Shown here in pieces: positions 41,411 through 51,489 of a DNA stretch of 64,000 nt. This stretch comes from Pseudomonadota bacterium (GTDB taxonomy: Bacteria; Pseudomonadota; Gammaproteobacteria; Steroidobacterales; Steroidobacteraceae). The position numbers were made by a program, and so were the translations under genes. The notes beneath the pieces are model-generated. The model had not been told where the DNA came from. It was given only the letters and a program-made list of their open reading frames with translations, and ran no database searches. The stretch covers positions 1 through 64,000 of the forward strand of contig QGVD01000005.1 in the NCBI GenBank assembly GCA_003242685.1, read 5' to 3'. Position 1 is the first letter of the stretch. Each line of letters opens with the position of its first letter.

Positions 41411-41953
41411 ATGACCGAAAGATTCAATCCACATGGCACTACGATCGTCGCCGTGCGCCGCAACGGCGTGGTGGCGATGGGCGGTGACGGCCAGGTCACG
41501 CTCGGCAGCACCGTCATGAAGGCCAACGCGCGCAAGGTGCGCCGCCTGTACAACGACAAGGTGCTCGCCGGCTTCGCCGGGGGTACGGCCGACGCGTTCA
41601 CGCTCTTCGAGCGCTTCGAGGGCAAGCTCGAGAAGTTCGGGAACCTCACCCGGGCCGCCATCGAGCTCGCGAAGGACTGGCGGTCCGACCGCTATCTGCG
41701 GCGGCTCGAGGCGCTGCTGCTCGTGGGCGATCCGGGCAAGCTCTTCGTGATCTCCGGCAACGGCGACGTCATCGAGCCGGAGTACGAAGTGGCGGCCATC
41801 GGCTCGGGCGGCGCGTTCGCTCAGGCAGCGGCGCGTGCGCTGCTCGAGAACACCGATCTCGACGCCCGCAGCATCGTCGAGCGCTCGCTCAACATCGCCG
41901 CGGACATCTGCATCTATACGAACCGCAATCTGGTGATCGACGAGCTCAGGTAG
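41411..41953 (+). CDS. hslV: HslV, proteasome-like peptidase subunit
   Basis: A 180-residue threonine peptidase of the HslUV (ClpQY) protease. The sequence GTTIVAVRRNG places the nucleophile Thr after a nine-residue leader (MTERFNPHG) that must be removed, similar to the leader in many betaproteobacterial HslV. GGDGQVTLGSTVMK and IGSGGAFAQAAA are conserved. It is followed by hslU, 53 bases downstream. Confidence 0.96.
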   Translation: MTERFNPHGTTIVAVRRNGVVAMGGDGQVTLGSTVMKANARKVRRLYNDKVLAGFAGGTADAFTLFERFEGKLEKFGNLTRAAIELAKDWRSDRYLRRLEALLLVGDPGKLFVISGNGDVIEPEYEVAAIGSGGAFAQAAARALLENTDLDARSIVERSLNIAADICIYTNRNLVIDELR

Positions 41954-42006
41954 CCCTCGCCGGCCCGCCGGTTGCTTCCCGTGCGCATCCGTGCGCGGAG
42001 GAAGAG

Positions 42007-43377
<1,371 letters not shown>

Positions 43378-43384
43378 CGGCGGA

Positions 43385-44251
43385 TCAGCCGTTGATGATC
43401 TCTCCGCCGTTCGGGTGCAGCACCTGGCCGCTCATGTACGAGGCGCCTTCGCTCGCGAGGAACACGTAGGCCGGCGCCACCTCGTCCGGCTCTCCGGGTC
43501 TGCCGAGCGGAACGTTCGACCCGAAGCTCTCGACCTTCTTCTCGTCGAACGTGGCAGGTATGAGCGGCGTCCAGATCGGCCCCGGTGCCACGGCGTTCAC
43601 GCGGATGCCGCTGTCGGCGAGGTTCAGCGCGAGTGAGCGCGTGAACGCGACGATCGCACCCTTCGTCGACGAGTAGTCGAGCAGCGTGGGATTGCCGCGA
43701 TACGCGGTGACCGACGTCGTGTTGATGATGCGCGCGCCCTTCTTCAGGTAGGGTTTCGCGGCCTTCACGAGATAGAACATCGAGAAGATGTTCGTCCTGA
43801 ACGTGCGCTCGAGCTGCTCGGCGGAGATGTCCTCGATGGACTCCCGGGGATGCTGCTCGGCCGCGTTGTTGACCAGGATGTCGAGCCTGCCGAACTCCCG
43901 CATCACGCGCCGGATCACGCTGCGGCACGCGCGCTCGTTCGAGATGTCCGCCCGGATTCCGATGCACCGGCGCCCGAGGCGCTCGATCTCGCGGCAGGTT
44001 TCCTTCGCGTCGCGCGTCTCGTCGAGATAGACGATCGCGACGTCGGCACCCTCCTTCGCGTAGGCAATCGCCACCGCGCGGCCGATACCGCTGTCGCCTC
44101 CCGTGATGAGGGCGACCTGGTCGGTCAGCCTCCCTGCTCCCCGATACTCACGCATCTGCGACTGCGGCCGCGGTCTCATCTGATGTTCACGCCCCGGTTG
44201 CCGGCGCTGCTTCTGCGCAGGCCGCGTCCGCTTCTTCTTTGCCTTGGCCAT
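43385..44251 (-). CDS. Short-chain dehydrogenase of the YghA type
   Basis: A 288-residue SDR. The cofactor motif is TGGDSGIGRAVAIAYAKEGA, then NNAAEQHPRESIEDIS, the catalytic Ser/Tyr/Lys in NTTSVTAYRGNPTLLDYSSTK, and PGPIWTPLIPATF. This is the stress-linked glucose/alcohol dehydrogenase-like subgroup (YghA, general stress protein 39). The first 40 residues are Lys/Arg/Gln-rich and precede the fold, as in this subgroup. The start at 44251 has GAGGAGG just before it. It ends a minus-strand run that begins with the oxidase. Confidence 0.9.
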   Translation of the reverse strand: MAKAKKKRTRPAQKQRRQPGREHQMRPRPQSQMREYRGAGRLTDQVALITGGDSGIGRAVAIAYAKEGADVAIVYLDETRDAKETCREIERLGRRCIGIRADISNERACRSVIRRVMREFGRLDILVNNAAEQHPRESIEDISAEQLERTFRTNIFSMFYLVKAAKPYLKKGARIINTTSVTAYRGNPTLLDYSSTKGAIVAFTRSLALNLADSGIRVNAVAPGPIWTPLIPATFDEKKVESFGSNVPLGRPGEPDEVAPAYVFLASEGASYMSGQVLHPNGGEIING

Positions 44252-44300
44252 CCCTGCCTCCTCGATCCGTATCCCGATCGGCTGCCGCAAGTTGCATGCC

Positions 44301-45200
44301 TCACCGGGAACCTGCGAGGACGGCCGCCGCTTCCGGGTCCCTGCGGTGCGAACCGTATCGGTACGTGTAGAAGCGGGTGAACTCCGCGCCCAGCAGAAAG
44401 ATCTGCGCCGAGTAGTAAACCCAGATCAGGATCAGCACCACGGAACCCGCGGCACCGTACGCCGAGGTGATCGCGCTGTTTCCCAGATAGATGCCGATCA
44501 GCGCCTTGCCGACGTTGAAAAGGAGCGCGGTGACCGCGGCACCGATCCAGACGTCCTGCCAGGCGATGCGCATTGCCGGCAGCATTTTGTAGATCGCCGC
44601 GAAGATCACCGTGGTGAAGAGGAACGATACGATGAAGTTCACCGCGTACAGCACCTTGATGCCGAGCAGCTCGCCGCCCCAGTAACGGGTGAGCGCGGTC
44701 AGCCCTGCGTTCACGATGAGCGACACCAGAAGGAGGAAACCGAAACTGAGCACGAGACCGAGCGCAAGCAGGCGGGTACGCACCATGTACGACCAGCCCT
44801 GCGTGCGCTCCGGCGGTGCGCGCCAGATCTGATCGAGCCCGTCCTTGAGCTCGGCGAGCGCGGTCGTCGCACCGACGAGCAGTGTGCCGATGCCGAGGAG
44901 CGTAGAGACGAGGCCGGCTCTCGGCCGCGCGGCGTTCTGGATCAGCTGCTCGACCGCGTGCGCGCCTTCTGCGCCGATGAGCCCGCGTGACTGATCGACG
45001 ATCTCGCCCCGGGCAGCCTCCTCGCCGAAGAAGAAGCCGGCGACGGCGATTGCGATCACGAGGATCGGGGCGAGCGAGAACACCGTGTAGAACGCGAGCG
45101 CGGCGCCCTTGCGTGGAGCGCGATCGGCGATCCAACCGTTGACCGACTGGCGGATCAGTGTCCAGCTCTCGGACAGCAGCGTCGTGGCCTGGACTTGCAC
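44301..45200 (-). CDS. YihY/BrkB-family membrane protein
   Basis: A 299-residue inner-membrane protein with about six transmembrane segments; RAPRKGAALAFYTVFSLAPILVI and the motif GSVVLILIWVYYSAQIFLLGAEFTR are the family hallmarks. Once mis-annotated as ribonuclease BN, its function is unsettled. The GTG at 45200 follows GAGGAG at good spacing; a TTG at 45218 would overlap the upstream gene. The next gene in the run (the dehydrogenase) starts 49 bases on. Confidence 0.88.
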   Translation of the reverse strand: MQVQATTLLSESWTLIRQSVNGWIADRAPRKGAALAFYTVFSLAPILVIAIAVAGFFFGEEAARGEIVDQSRGLIGAEGAHAVEQLIQNAARPRAGLVSTLLGIGTLLVGATTALAELKDGLDQIWRAPPERTQGWSYMVRTRLLALGLVLSFGFLLLVSLIVNAGLTALTRYWGGELLGIKVLYAVNFIVSFLFTTVIFAAIYKMLPAMRIAWQDVWIGAAVTALLFNVGKALIGIYLGNSAITSAYGAAGSVVLILIWVYYSAQIFLLGAEFTRFYTYRYGSHRRDPEAAAVLAGSR

Positions 45201-45210
45201 GGTCTTCTCC

Positions 45211-45945
45211 TCAATCAACCTGCCGCGCTTCGGCGGCGAGTGCTCCGTCTTCCGTGACGCTCACGAGCGCCCGGATGGGATAGTGATCGGATGCCACGCG
45301 CGCAGTCGGGGAGCGATGCACGTCGAGTGCGCGCAGCGCACTGCCGGGCCGTACCCAGATCCGATCCAGAGCCAGCCACGGCAGCCATACCGGAAAGGTG
45401 CCGCACGCCGGTGAGCGACCGAGCGCGGCCTGCAGGCGGCGCAGATTCTCACCACCGGTCCGCCACTCGTTGATGTCGCCGAGCAGCACGAGCGGAACAC
45501 CCCGAGGTCCGTCGTCGAGCACTCGCAGGAGCCGTTCCACCTGGAACCTGCGTTCGCGAGTGGTGAGCCCGAAATGCGTGACGACGACGCGCACGACGGT
45601 TCCGTCCACGTCGAGGTCGACGTCGAGAGCGCCGCGCGGCTCGCGGCCGCGACCGTAGCTCAGATCGTGCCGGCGGATGTCGAGCACCGGACGGCGCGTC
45701 AGCAGCGCATTACCGTAGTGGCCGTCATGACGGATGATCGTCATCCCCGCTACGCCTCGCATGCCCGTAACATGGGCGAGGAAATCGAGCTGCATCGAGT
45801 CGTGCCCCGGACCTGCGCGATTGTCGACCTCCTGCAGGCCCACCGTGTCGCACTCGAGCTCTTCGATCACCCGCGCGACGCGCGCGGGATCGCACCGCCC
45901 GTCGCGGCCGATGCAGCGGTGCACGTTGTACGAGGCGATGTGCAT
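45211..45945 (-). CDS. Endonuclease/exonuclease/phosphatase-family protein
   Basis: A 244-residue EEP-fold protein. The fold opens with IASYNVHRCIGRDGR, the metal Glu is in GLQEVDN, followed by VVVTHFGLT, LLGDINEW and the final ASDHYPIRALV, so all metal and catalytic residues are present. Substrate (DNA, lipid or inositol phosphate) cannot be told. No signal peptide. It starts seven bases after the small membrane protein in the oxidase run. Confidence 0.9.
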   Translation of the reverse strand: MHIASYNVHRCIGRDGRCDPARVARVIEELECDTVGLQEVDNRAGPGHDSMQLDFLAHVTGMRGVAGMTIIRHDGHYGNALLTRRPVLDIRRHDLSYGRGREPRGALDVDLDVDGTVVRVVVTHFGLTTRERRFQVERLLRVLDDGPRGVPLVLLGDINEWRTGGENLRRLQAALGRSPACGTFPVWLPWLALDRIWVRPGSALRALDVHRSPTARVASDHYPIRALVSVTEDGALAAEARQVD

Positions 45946-45952
45946 CACGACT

Positions 45953-46321
45953 TCAGGGTGCGCACGACGGTGTGGGAACGGCAGCCACGGCGAGACCGTT
46001 CCAGACGATCGCGACGAGCGAGAACGCGGCGGCAGCGACAGCCACGTAATGGATGAAGCGATCGGTTTCGTCGCCACGATGGCGCCGTGCCGAGCCGTAG
46101 CCGCGCCAGCCTGCCCACAGCACCACGCCAACCGCCACCATCGAGACGAGCGTCGCTGCGAGGATCGCAAACGGGACGATGCCCGCGCCGAGCACCCGCA
46201 TGCCGGCGAAGCCGCGCGCACAGGCGAGCGCGGCGAACACATAGGTGAAGACGAGGTTGGCAGCCCAGATCAGGAGGCCCGCCAGCATGAAGATCGTCGT
46301 GCGCGTGAAGGGACGTGTCAT
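45953..46321 (-). CDS. Small membrane protein of the cytochrome oxidase operon
   Basis: A 122-residue protein with three clear hydrophobic segments (TTIFMLAGLLIWAANLVFTY, VPFAILAATLVSMVAVGVVL, YVAVAAAAFSLVAIVWNGL) and a short tail. I do not recognise the family. It follows the ctaD-ctaE fusion by three bases, a position often taken by small accessory or subunit IV-like proteins of haem-copper oxidases; that role is inference. Confidence 0.75.
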   Translation of the reverse strand: MTRPFTRTTIFMLAGLLIWAANLVFTYVFAALACARGFAGMRVLGAGIVPFAILAATLVSMVAVGVVLWAGWRGYGSARRHRGDETDRFIHYVAVAAAAFSLVAIVWNGLAVAAVPTPSCAP

Positions 46322-46324
46322 CGT

Positions 46325-48907
46325 TCACCCGACGAGCCGCGGGAAGAGATGAATCACGAGCAGCGAGGCGATGCCCTGCACCGCGGCGTACAGCCAGAGC
46401 AGACGCGTGCTGTCGAAGGTCGCACGGTGCACCGGATCGAGCAGCCGCGCATGGATGCGAGCCACACAGTAGCCCGCAAGGATCGTGAGCACGACGGAGT
46501 GGAATCCCTGCCACGCGACGAGCGTGTAGACGGCAGCACCGTATGCGGAATCCCCCGGCCGCGTACCCGTTTCGAGCTGCGCGAAGAGACCGAGGCCGAA
46601 CGCGCCGAGCGCCAGCACTGCCGCCCCGACGAGACTCGCCGTGAGCGCGCCACGCTTCGCAGGCAGCGCGGCGACGAAACGATTCGCCAGCATCAGCAGC
46701 GCCCCGCTGCCGATCCAGGCTGCAGTCTCGAGCAAGCCCGAGAGTGGTTGCGGAAGTCCGGCGCCTGACGGCGGCCACGGCGACGCCGGATTGACCGTCC
46801 AGATGAAGAAGTACGTGAAGAGCAGGCAGGCGTAGATCGTGCCGTCGACGAGCAGCAGCACCACCGTCGCCCACCAGCCGTGCGAGGCCGGTCCCGTCAT
46901 GGACACCGGAAGACGGATTCCGCCGCCGATGTCGACGGGCGGATGCCGGCCGGAGCGATCCGTCTCCCACACCCAGCGGAAGATCATCACGAGCGTGAAG
47001 GCGGCGGCAATGATCGCGGCAACTGCCTGCTTCACCGTCAGCAGGAAGAAGAGCGCCGCCGTGCCGGCGCCGGCGAGCGCCGGATGAGCGCTCGGTCCCG
47101 GCATGACGAGCAGATACTGAGGACGCGCCTCGATGGGGCTGGTGACGATCGTCTCTCGGCGACCGGTTGCCGTTCCGGGCAGGAAGTGCGCGCCCTGATC
47201 GACCTCCTCCCGCAGCTGCGGACGGTCCCACAGCGGATCGCGGCTCGTGATCCGTGGAATGCTGCGCGTGGCGTAGTTTTCGAGCGGCAGCCACTCGAGC
47301 GTGCCGGCCTTCCAGGGATCGGTGTTCACCTTGCCCGTGAACCGCAGGTGCAGGATGAGATCGATCGCGATCAGCAGGAATCCGGCGGCGAGCACGTACG
47401 CGCCGACCGACGAGAGCATGTTCCACGGCTCCCAGCCGAGACCGGCCGGATACGTGTAGACCCTGCGCGGCATGCCGAGCAGGCCCGAGATGTGCATCGG
47501 GAAGAACGTGAGATTGAATCCGGCGAAGAGCAGCGCGAACGCTGAGTAGCCCAGGCGGTTCGACAGGAGCCGGCCGCTCACGGTCGGTGCCCAGTAGTAG
47601 ATGGCCGCGCACAGCGGAAAGACCATTCCGCCGATCAGCACGTAGTGGAAATGCGCCACGACGAAGTACGTGTCGTGCACCTGGAAGTCGAACGGCACGA
47701 CGGCGACCATCACGCCGGTGAGGCCGCCGAGCACGAAGATGAAGAGGAAGCCGAGCACGAACAGCGTCGGCACCGTGAGGCGCGCCTTGCCGCGCCAGAA
47801 CGTCGCGATCCACGCGAACACCTGGATGCCACTCGGCACCGATACCGCCATGCTGGCTGCCGAGAAGAAGCTCTTCGACACGTGCGGCAGCCCCGTGGTG
47901 AACATGTGGTGCACCCACAGTCCGAACGAGAGGAACGCCGTGGCGAGCATCGCGAGCACCACCCAGCGGTAGCCCACGAGCGGCGTGCGTGCCATCGTCG
48001 GCACGATCATCGAGACGATCCCTGCCGCCGGAAGGAAGATGACGTACACCTCGGGATGGCCGAACAGCCAGAAGAGGTGCTGCCAGAGGATCGGATCGCC
48101 GCCCTTCTCGGCGACGAAGAACGGCCAGTGGAACGCGCGCTCGAGCTCGAGGAGCATGGTGCCCGCGATCACCGGCGGAAAACCGAACACGATCATGCCG
48201 CCCACGATCAGCATGGCCCATGCATACACGGGCATACGGTCGAGGGACATCCCCGGCGGACGCGTACGGAGCACGCCGACCACGATCTCGATGGCGCCCG
48301 CGATCGCGGAGATCTCGATGAATCCGATGCCGAGCAGCCAGAAGTCGATGTTGAGCCCCGGTGAGTGCTCGTAGCTCGAGAGCGGCGGATAGATGAACCA
48401 GCCCGCATCCGGCGCGAGACCGAAGAAGAGCGTGCAGAAGAACGCGAGCCCGCCGACGGCGTACGCCCAGAACGCGTAGGCCGACAGCCGCGGAAACGGC
48501 AGATCGCGCGCGGCGAGCATCGCGGGGAGCAGATACACCGCGATCGCCTCGACCACGGGAATGGCGAACAGGAACATCATCACGGTGCCGTGCATCGTGA
48601 AGATCTGGTTGTACGTGTCGTGATCGAGGAGATCGTTCTCGGGCACGGCGAGCTGCGCGCGCATGAGGAGCGCGAGGATTCCCGCGAGCACGAGAAAGAG
48701 CAGCGCCGTCGCGGTGTAGTACATCCCGATGTAGGTGTTGTTGACGCGCGTGAAGAAGCGCCAGCCCTTCGGCACTTCCCACACCTTCTCGAGACGCTCG
48801 AGCTCTCCGGGAGGACGCGGCAGAGGATTGGGAAGCGGCGCGTCCGGGTCGCACCACGCCCGCTCCGACCCGGCTGTCTGCTCGACGTCTTCGACCGGCC
48901 GCGTCAT
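46325..48907 (-). CDS. ctaD: Cytochrome c oxidase subunits I and III as one fused protein
   Basis: An 860-residue fusion. Residues about 1-590 are subunit I with the haem and copper ligands: TMHGTVMMFLF, WLFGHPEVYVIFLP (CuB His and the cross-linked Tyr), VHHMF and VHDTYFVVAHFHYV. After a hydrophilic linker (ITSRDPLWDRPQL region) the C-terminal part, about 640-860, is subunit III (SHGWWATVVLLLVDGTIYAC, WQGFHSVVLTILAGY). It reduces oxygen to water and pumps protons. The ATG overlaps the ctaC stop. The frame runs through the junction without a stop, so this is a genuine fusion. Confidence 0.94.
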   Translation of the reverse strand: MTRPVEDVEQTAGSERAWCDPDAPLPNPLPRPPGELERLEKVWEVPKGWRFFTRVNNTYIGMYYTATALLFLVLAGILALLMRAQLAVPENDLLDHDTYNQIFTMHGTVMMFLFAIPVVEAIAVYLLPAMLAARDLPFPRLSAYAFWAYAVGGLAFFCTLFFGLAPDAGWFIYPPLSSYEHSPGLNIDFWLLGIGFIEISAIAGAIEIVVGVLRTRPPGMSLDRMPVYAWAMLIVGGMIVFGFPPVIAGTMLLELERAFHWPFFVAEKGGDPILWQHLFWLFGHPEVYVIFLPAAGIVSMIVPTMARTPLVGYRWVVLAMLATAFLSFGLWVHHMFTTGLPHVSKSFFSAASMAVSVPSGIQVFAWIATFWRGKARLTVPTLFVLGFLFIFVLGGLTGVMVAVVPFDFQVHDTYFVVAHFHYVLIGGMVFPLCAAIYYWAPTVSGRLLSNRLGYSAFALLFAGFNLTFFPMHISGLLGMPRRVYTYPAGLGWEPWNMLSSVGAYVLAAGFLLIAIDLILHLRFTGKVNTDPWKAGTLEWLPLENYATRSIPRITSRDPLWDRPQLREEVDQGAHFLPGTATGRRETIVTSPIEARPQYLLVMPGPSAHPALAGAGTAALFFLLTVKQAVAAIIAAAFTLVMIFRWVWETDRSGRHPPVDIGGGIRLPVSMTGPASHGWWATVVLLLVDGTIYACLLFTYFFIWTVNPASPWPPSGAGLPQPLSGLLETAAWIGSGALLMLANRFVAALPAKRGALTASLVGAAVLALGAFGLGLFAQLETGTRPGDSAYGAAVYTLVAWQGFHSVVLTILAGYCVARIHARLLDPVHRATFDSTRLLWLYAAVQGIASLLVIHLFPRLVG

Positions 48908-49818
48908 TCGAGACTGTCCAGGTATGCGGCGACCGCTCGCAGCTCGCGACCGGAGAAGACTCTCGTCTCCGGCATGAGGCTGCCGGGCTTGATGGTCTGC
49001 GTGTCCGCGATCCAGCCGGCGATCGTTCCGACGTGATTGTCGAGCACACCGGCACCGAGCGAACGGCGGCTGCCGATGTGCGTGAGATCGGGCCCGAGGC
49101 GGCCATCGGCCTGTGTGCCGCGGATCGTGTGGCATGTGCCGCAGCCGCCGCGCATGAAGGCTTCGAGACCTTCGCGCAGGAACGGATCGGAAGGCGGAAC
49201 GGCGGGCCGCGACTCGCGCGCGAGCCAGCGCTCGAAGTCCGCCGGGTCCTCCGCGATCACGTAGAACGCCATGAACGCGTGCTGCCTGCCGCAGTACTCC
49301 GCGCACTGCCCGCGATGGATCCCGGGGCGATCCGCGGAGAACACGAGGCGATTGACGTGTCCGGGAATCATGTCGAGCTTTCCCGCGAGCGCGGGCAGCC
49401 AGAAGCTGTGAATCACGTCGTCCGAGGTGAGAAAGAGCTCGACGGGACGGCCGACGGGCACGCGCAGCTCGTTTGCGAGCACGGTCTGGCTCCCGTCGGG
49501 ATTGCGATAGCGCACCTCCCACCACCAGAGCCTGCCGATCACCTCGATCTGCAGTGCGCCCGGCACGCCCACGTCAGCGATCGACGCGCCGGTGCGATAT
49601 GCGTAGACGAGCAGCACCGACAGCACCGTCACGGGAAACACGAGCCCGCCGCCGACGATCCACCGCTCTCCATCGATCGCGCGCGGGCGCGAGAAGACGG
49701 CGACCGCGGCGAGCGCCATCACGAACACGAAGATCAGTGCCGCACCGATGAAGAGCACCCAGGCGAGCTGCCCGAGAAGCGCGGCTTCGGGTCCGCCCGG
49801 CGAGAGCGCCGATTGCAT
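48904..49818 (-). CDS. ctaC: caa3-type cytochrome c oxidase subunit II with haem c domain
   Basis: A 304-residue subunit II. Two N-terminal transmembrane helices (about 14-42 and 56-73), a CuA domain with all ligands (His137, Cys172, Glu174, Cys176, His180, Met183), then a fused cytochrome c domain with CGTCH (226-230) and the Met ligand in PGSLMPE. The extra haem makes it caa3-type, taking electrons from small cytochromes. No lipobox is present at the N-terminus, unlike many subunits II. First gene of the minus-strand oxidase run. Confidence 0.93.
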   Translation of the reverse strand: MQSALSPGGPEAALLGQLAWVLFIGAALIFVFVMALAAVAVFSRPRAIDGERWIVGGGLVFPVTVLSVLLVYAYRTGASIADVGVPGALQIEVIGRLWWWEVRYRNPDGSQTVLANELRVPVGRPVELFLTSDDVIHSFWLPALAGKLDMIPGHVNRLVFSADRPGIHRGQCAEYCGRQHAFMAFYVIAEDPADFERWLARESRPAVPPSDPFLREGLEAFMRGGCGTCHTIRGTQADGRLGPDLTHIGSRRSLGAGVLDNHVGTIAGWIADTQTIKPGSLMPETRVFSGRELRAVAAYLDSLE

Positions 49819-49923
49819 GTGCAGCGCAGCGCAAGTTTCATGCCCCGCGCCCGCGCCCGCGCGAGCGGAGCGCCCCCGGGCGTAGAATGACATTACACCG
49901 GCCGGGCTCCAGGGAGGCTCATC

Positions 49924-51042
49924 ATGCGGATCCTGCTCACCGTGCTCGTGGTCATGTCGTTCGCGGCGCCCGCCTGGGCGGACGAGGAAGCCTCCCGGCG
50001 CATCGGAAACGATCTGTTCCACGCAGGGCGCACCGTCGATGTCTCGAACGACGTACCGGGCGATGCGCTGCTCGCCGGCAATCGCGTTTCGGTGAGAGCC
50101 GGCGTCGGCGGCGACCTCGCTGCAGCCGGGCGCACCGTGAGCCTGCGCGCGCCAGTCGGTGAAGACGTGTACGCAGCCGGCGAGACGGTCACGCTCTCAT
50201 CGCAGGTGAGCGGAAGTGCCCGAATCGCGGCAGGCACCATCGAGATCACCTCGGAAGCGTCGATCGCCGACGGCGCATCGCTTGCGGGCGGCGAGATCGA
50301 GTTCGATGGGCACTCGGGGCGTTATCTGCAGATCGCCGGCAACGACATCCGTCTCAACGGAAGAGTCGACGGCGACGTGGAGGTATCCGGCAATCGGCTG
50401 CGCATCGGCCCCGAAGCGGTCGTGCGGGGCAGCGTGACGTTTCGCGGACCGCGGGATGCGGAGGTCGCCGAAGGCGCGCAGATCGCGGGCGGCGTGCGCA
50501 ATGTGCCGGCTGAGCGACGCAGTGGAGAGCACGGCCCGGGACGGCTCTTCGGCTTCTTCGCGATCGTCTGGCTCCTCGGCTGGGCGATCGTCGGCGCCCT
50601 GCTCCTGGCGCTGCTGCCTGGCGCCACTCGGACTCTGACGAATGCCGCGCGCGAGAGACCATGGCTCGCGCTGCTCATCGGCTTCGCGCTGCTCGTGTCT
50701 CTGCCCGCAGCCGCATTCGTTCTCGGAATCACCGTCGTCGGGATTCCGCTCGCGCTGCTCATCGTGTGCCTGTATCTCGTGCTGCTGCCGCTCGGTTATC
50801 TGACGGCGCTCGCGGCGATCAGCGACTCGGTGCTGACACGCGTGCGAGGGCCCGCGCTTTCGACCGGTCTGCGCATCGGCGCCTTCGTGCTCGCCCTGAT
50901 CGTCGCCTATCTGGTGATCCAGATTCCCTTCATCGGACCGCTCATCGGCTTCCTGCTCCTGCTCGCGGGCATGGGCGGCTTGGCCCTGAGCTTCACGCGT
51001 CTGTGGCGGAGATCTCCTCCGCCGGCCGCGGCAGGTGCGTAG
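49924..51042 (+). CDS. Exported beta-solenoid (polymer-forming-like) protein with C-terminal membrane domain
   Basis: A 372-residue protein: a signal peptide (ending at APAWA), a periplasmic repeat region (about 35-190) of short glycine/valine units such as DVPGDALLAGNRVSVRAGVG and GGDLAAAGRTVSL that fits a right-handed beta-solenoid like bactofilins, then four hydrophobic segments (about 205-350) and a short tail. Function unknown. It follows a GGGAGG ribosome site and is divergent from the oxidase genes. Confidence 0.8.
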   Translation: MRILLTVLVVMSFAAPAWADEEASRRIGNDLFHAGRTVDVSNDVPGDALLAGNRVSVRAGVGGDLAAAGRTVSLRAPVGEDVYAAGETVTLSSQVSGSARIAAGTIEITSEASIADGASLAGGEIEFDGHSGRYLQIAGNDIRLNGRVDGDVEVSGNRLRIGPEAVVRGSVTFRGPRDAEVAEGAQIAGGVRNVPAERRSGEHGPGRLFGFFAIVWLLGWAIVGALLLALLPGATRTLTNAARERPWLALLIGFALLVSLPAAAFVLGITVVGIPLALLIVCLYLVLLPLGYLTALAAISDSVLTRVRGPALSTGLRIGAFVLALIVAYLVIQIPFIGPLIGFLLLLAGMGGLALSFTRLWRRSPPPAAAGA

Positions 51043-51114
51043 GAAGTATTCGCCGGGCTGTAAGGCTTACCCTGCGAGCGGTGCCGTGCGGCCGCGCCGC
51101 TTCGCTCGCCCCGG

Positions 51115-51327
51115 TCAGGCGTCGGACGACAACGCGGGGTGCTCTGCGAGCCAGCTTTCGAATTCCCGGATCGCCTCGTCGAACAGCGGCCGGTAAGGTG
51201 GAACCGATGCATGGCCTCCGAGCGCTACCGCGTCGCGGTAGATCTGCAGCGTGCGCTCCACCCAGGCTCGGGCCGCCGCCTCGCCGTCGCGTTGGATCAG
51301 GAACTCGATGCGCTGCAACTCGGACAT
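51115..51327 (-). CDS. 70-residue hypothetical protein
   Basis: A small acidic, helical cytoplasmic protein (MSELQRIEFLIQRDGEAAAR then AWVERTLQIYRDAV), not assigned to a family. The start at 51327 has GGGAGG eight bases before it, which argues that the frame is real. Neighbours on both sides read the other way. The 160 bases from here to the phosphoribosyltransferase hold nothing I can identify. Confidence 0.6.
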   Translation of the reverse strand: MSELQRIEFLIQRDGEAAARAWVERTLQIYRDAVALGGHASVPPYRPLFDEAIREFESWLAEHPALSSDA

Positions 51328-51489
51328 TGGAGATCCTCCCACATCGCCTCAGCAGCTTTCGGGCCGGGCATGCACTGACGCAATGGGAATGGCCGTTGCT
51401 TCGGTCGATGCGCAGTCGCGGTACGCGTTCGCGTATGCTCGCAGTCGTCTGACTCCGCGTTCCCGTCGACCGACGTTCGAGGCTCGAGG

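Noticed and set aside
45945..49106. A frame of over 1000 codons on the minus strand in a different phase from the oxidase genes
   Set aside because: The oxidase frame carries all haem and copper ligands; this frame is Arg/His/Ala-rich shadow sequence.
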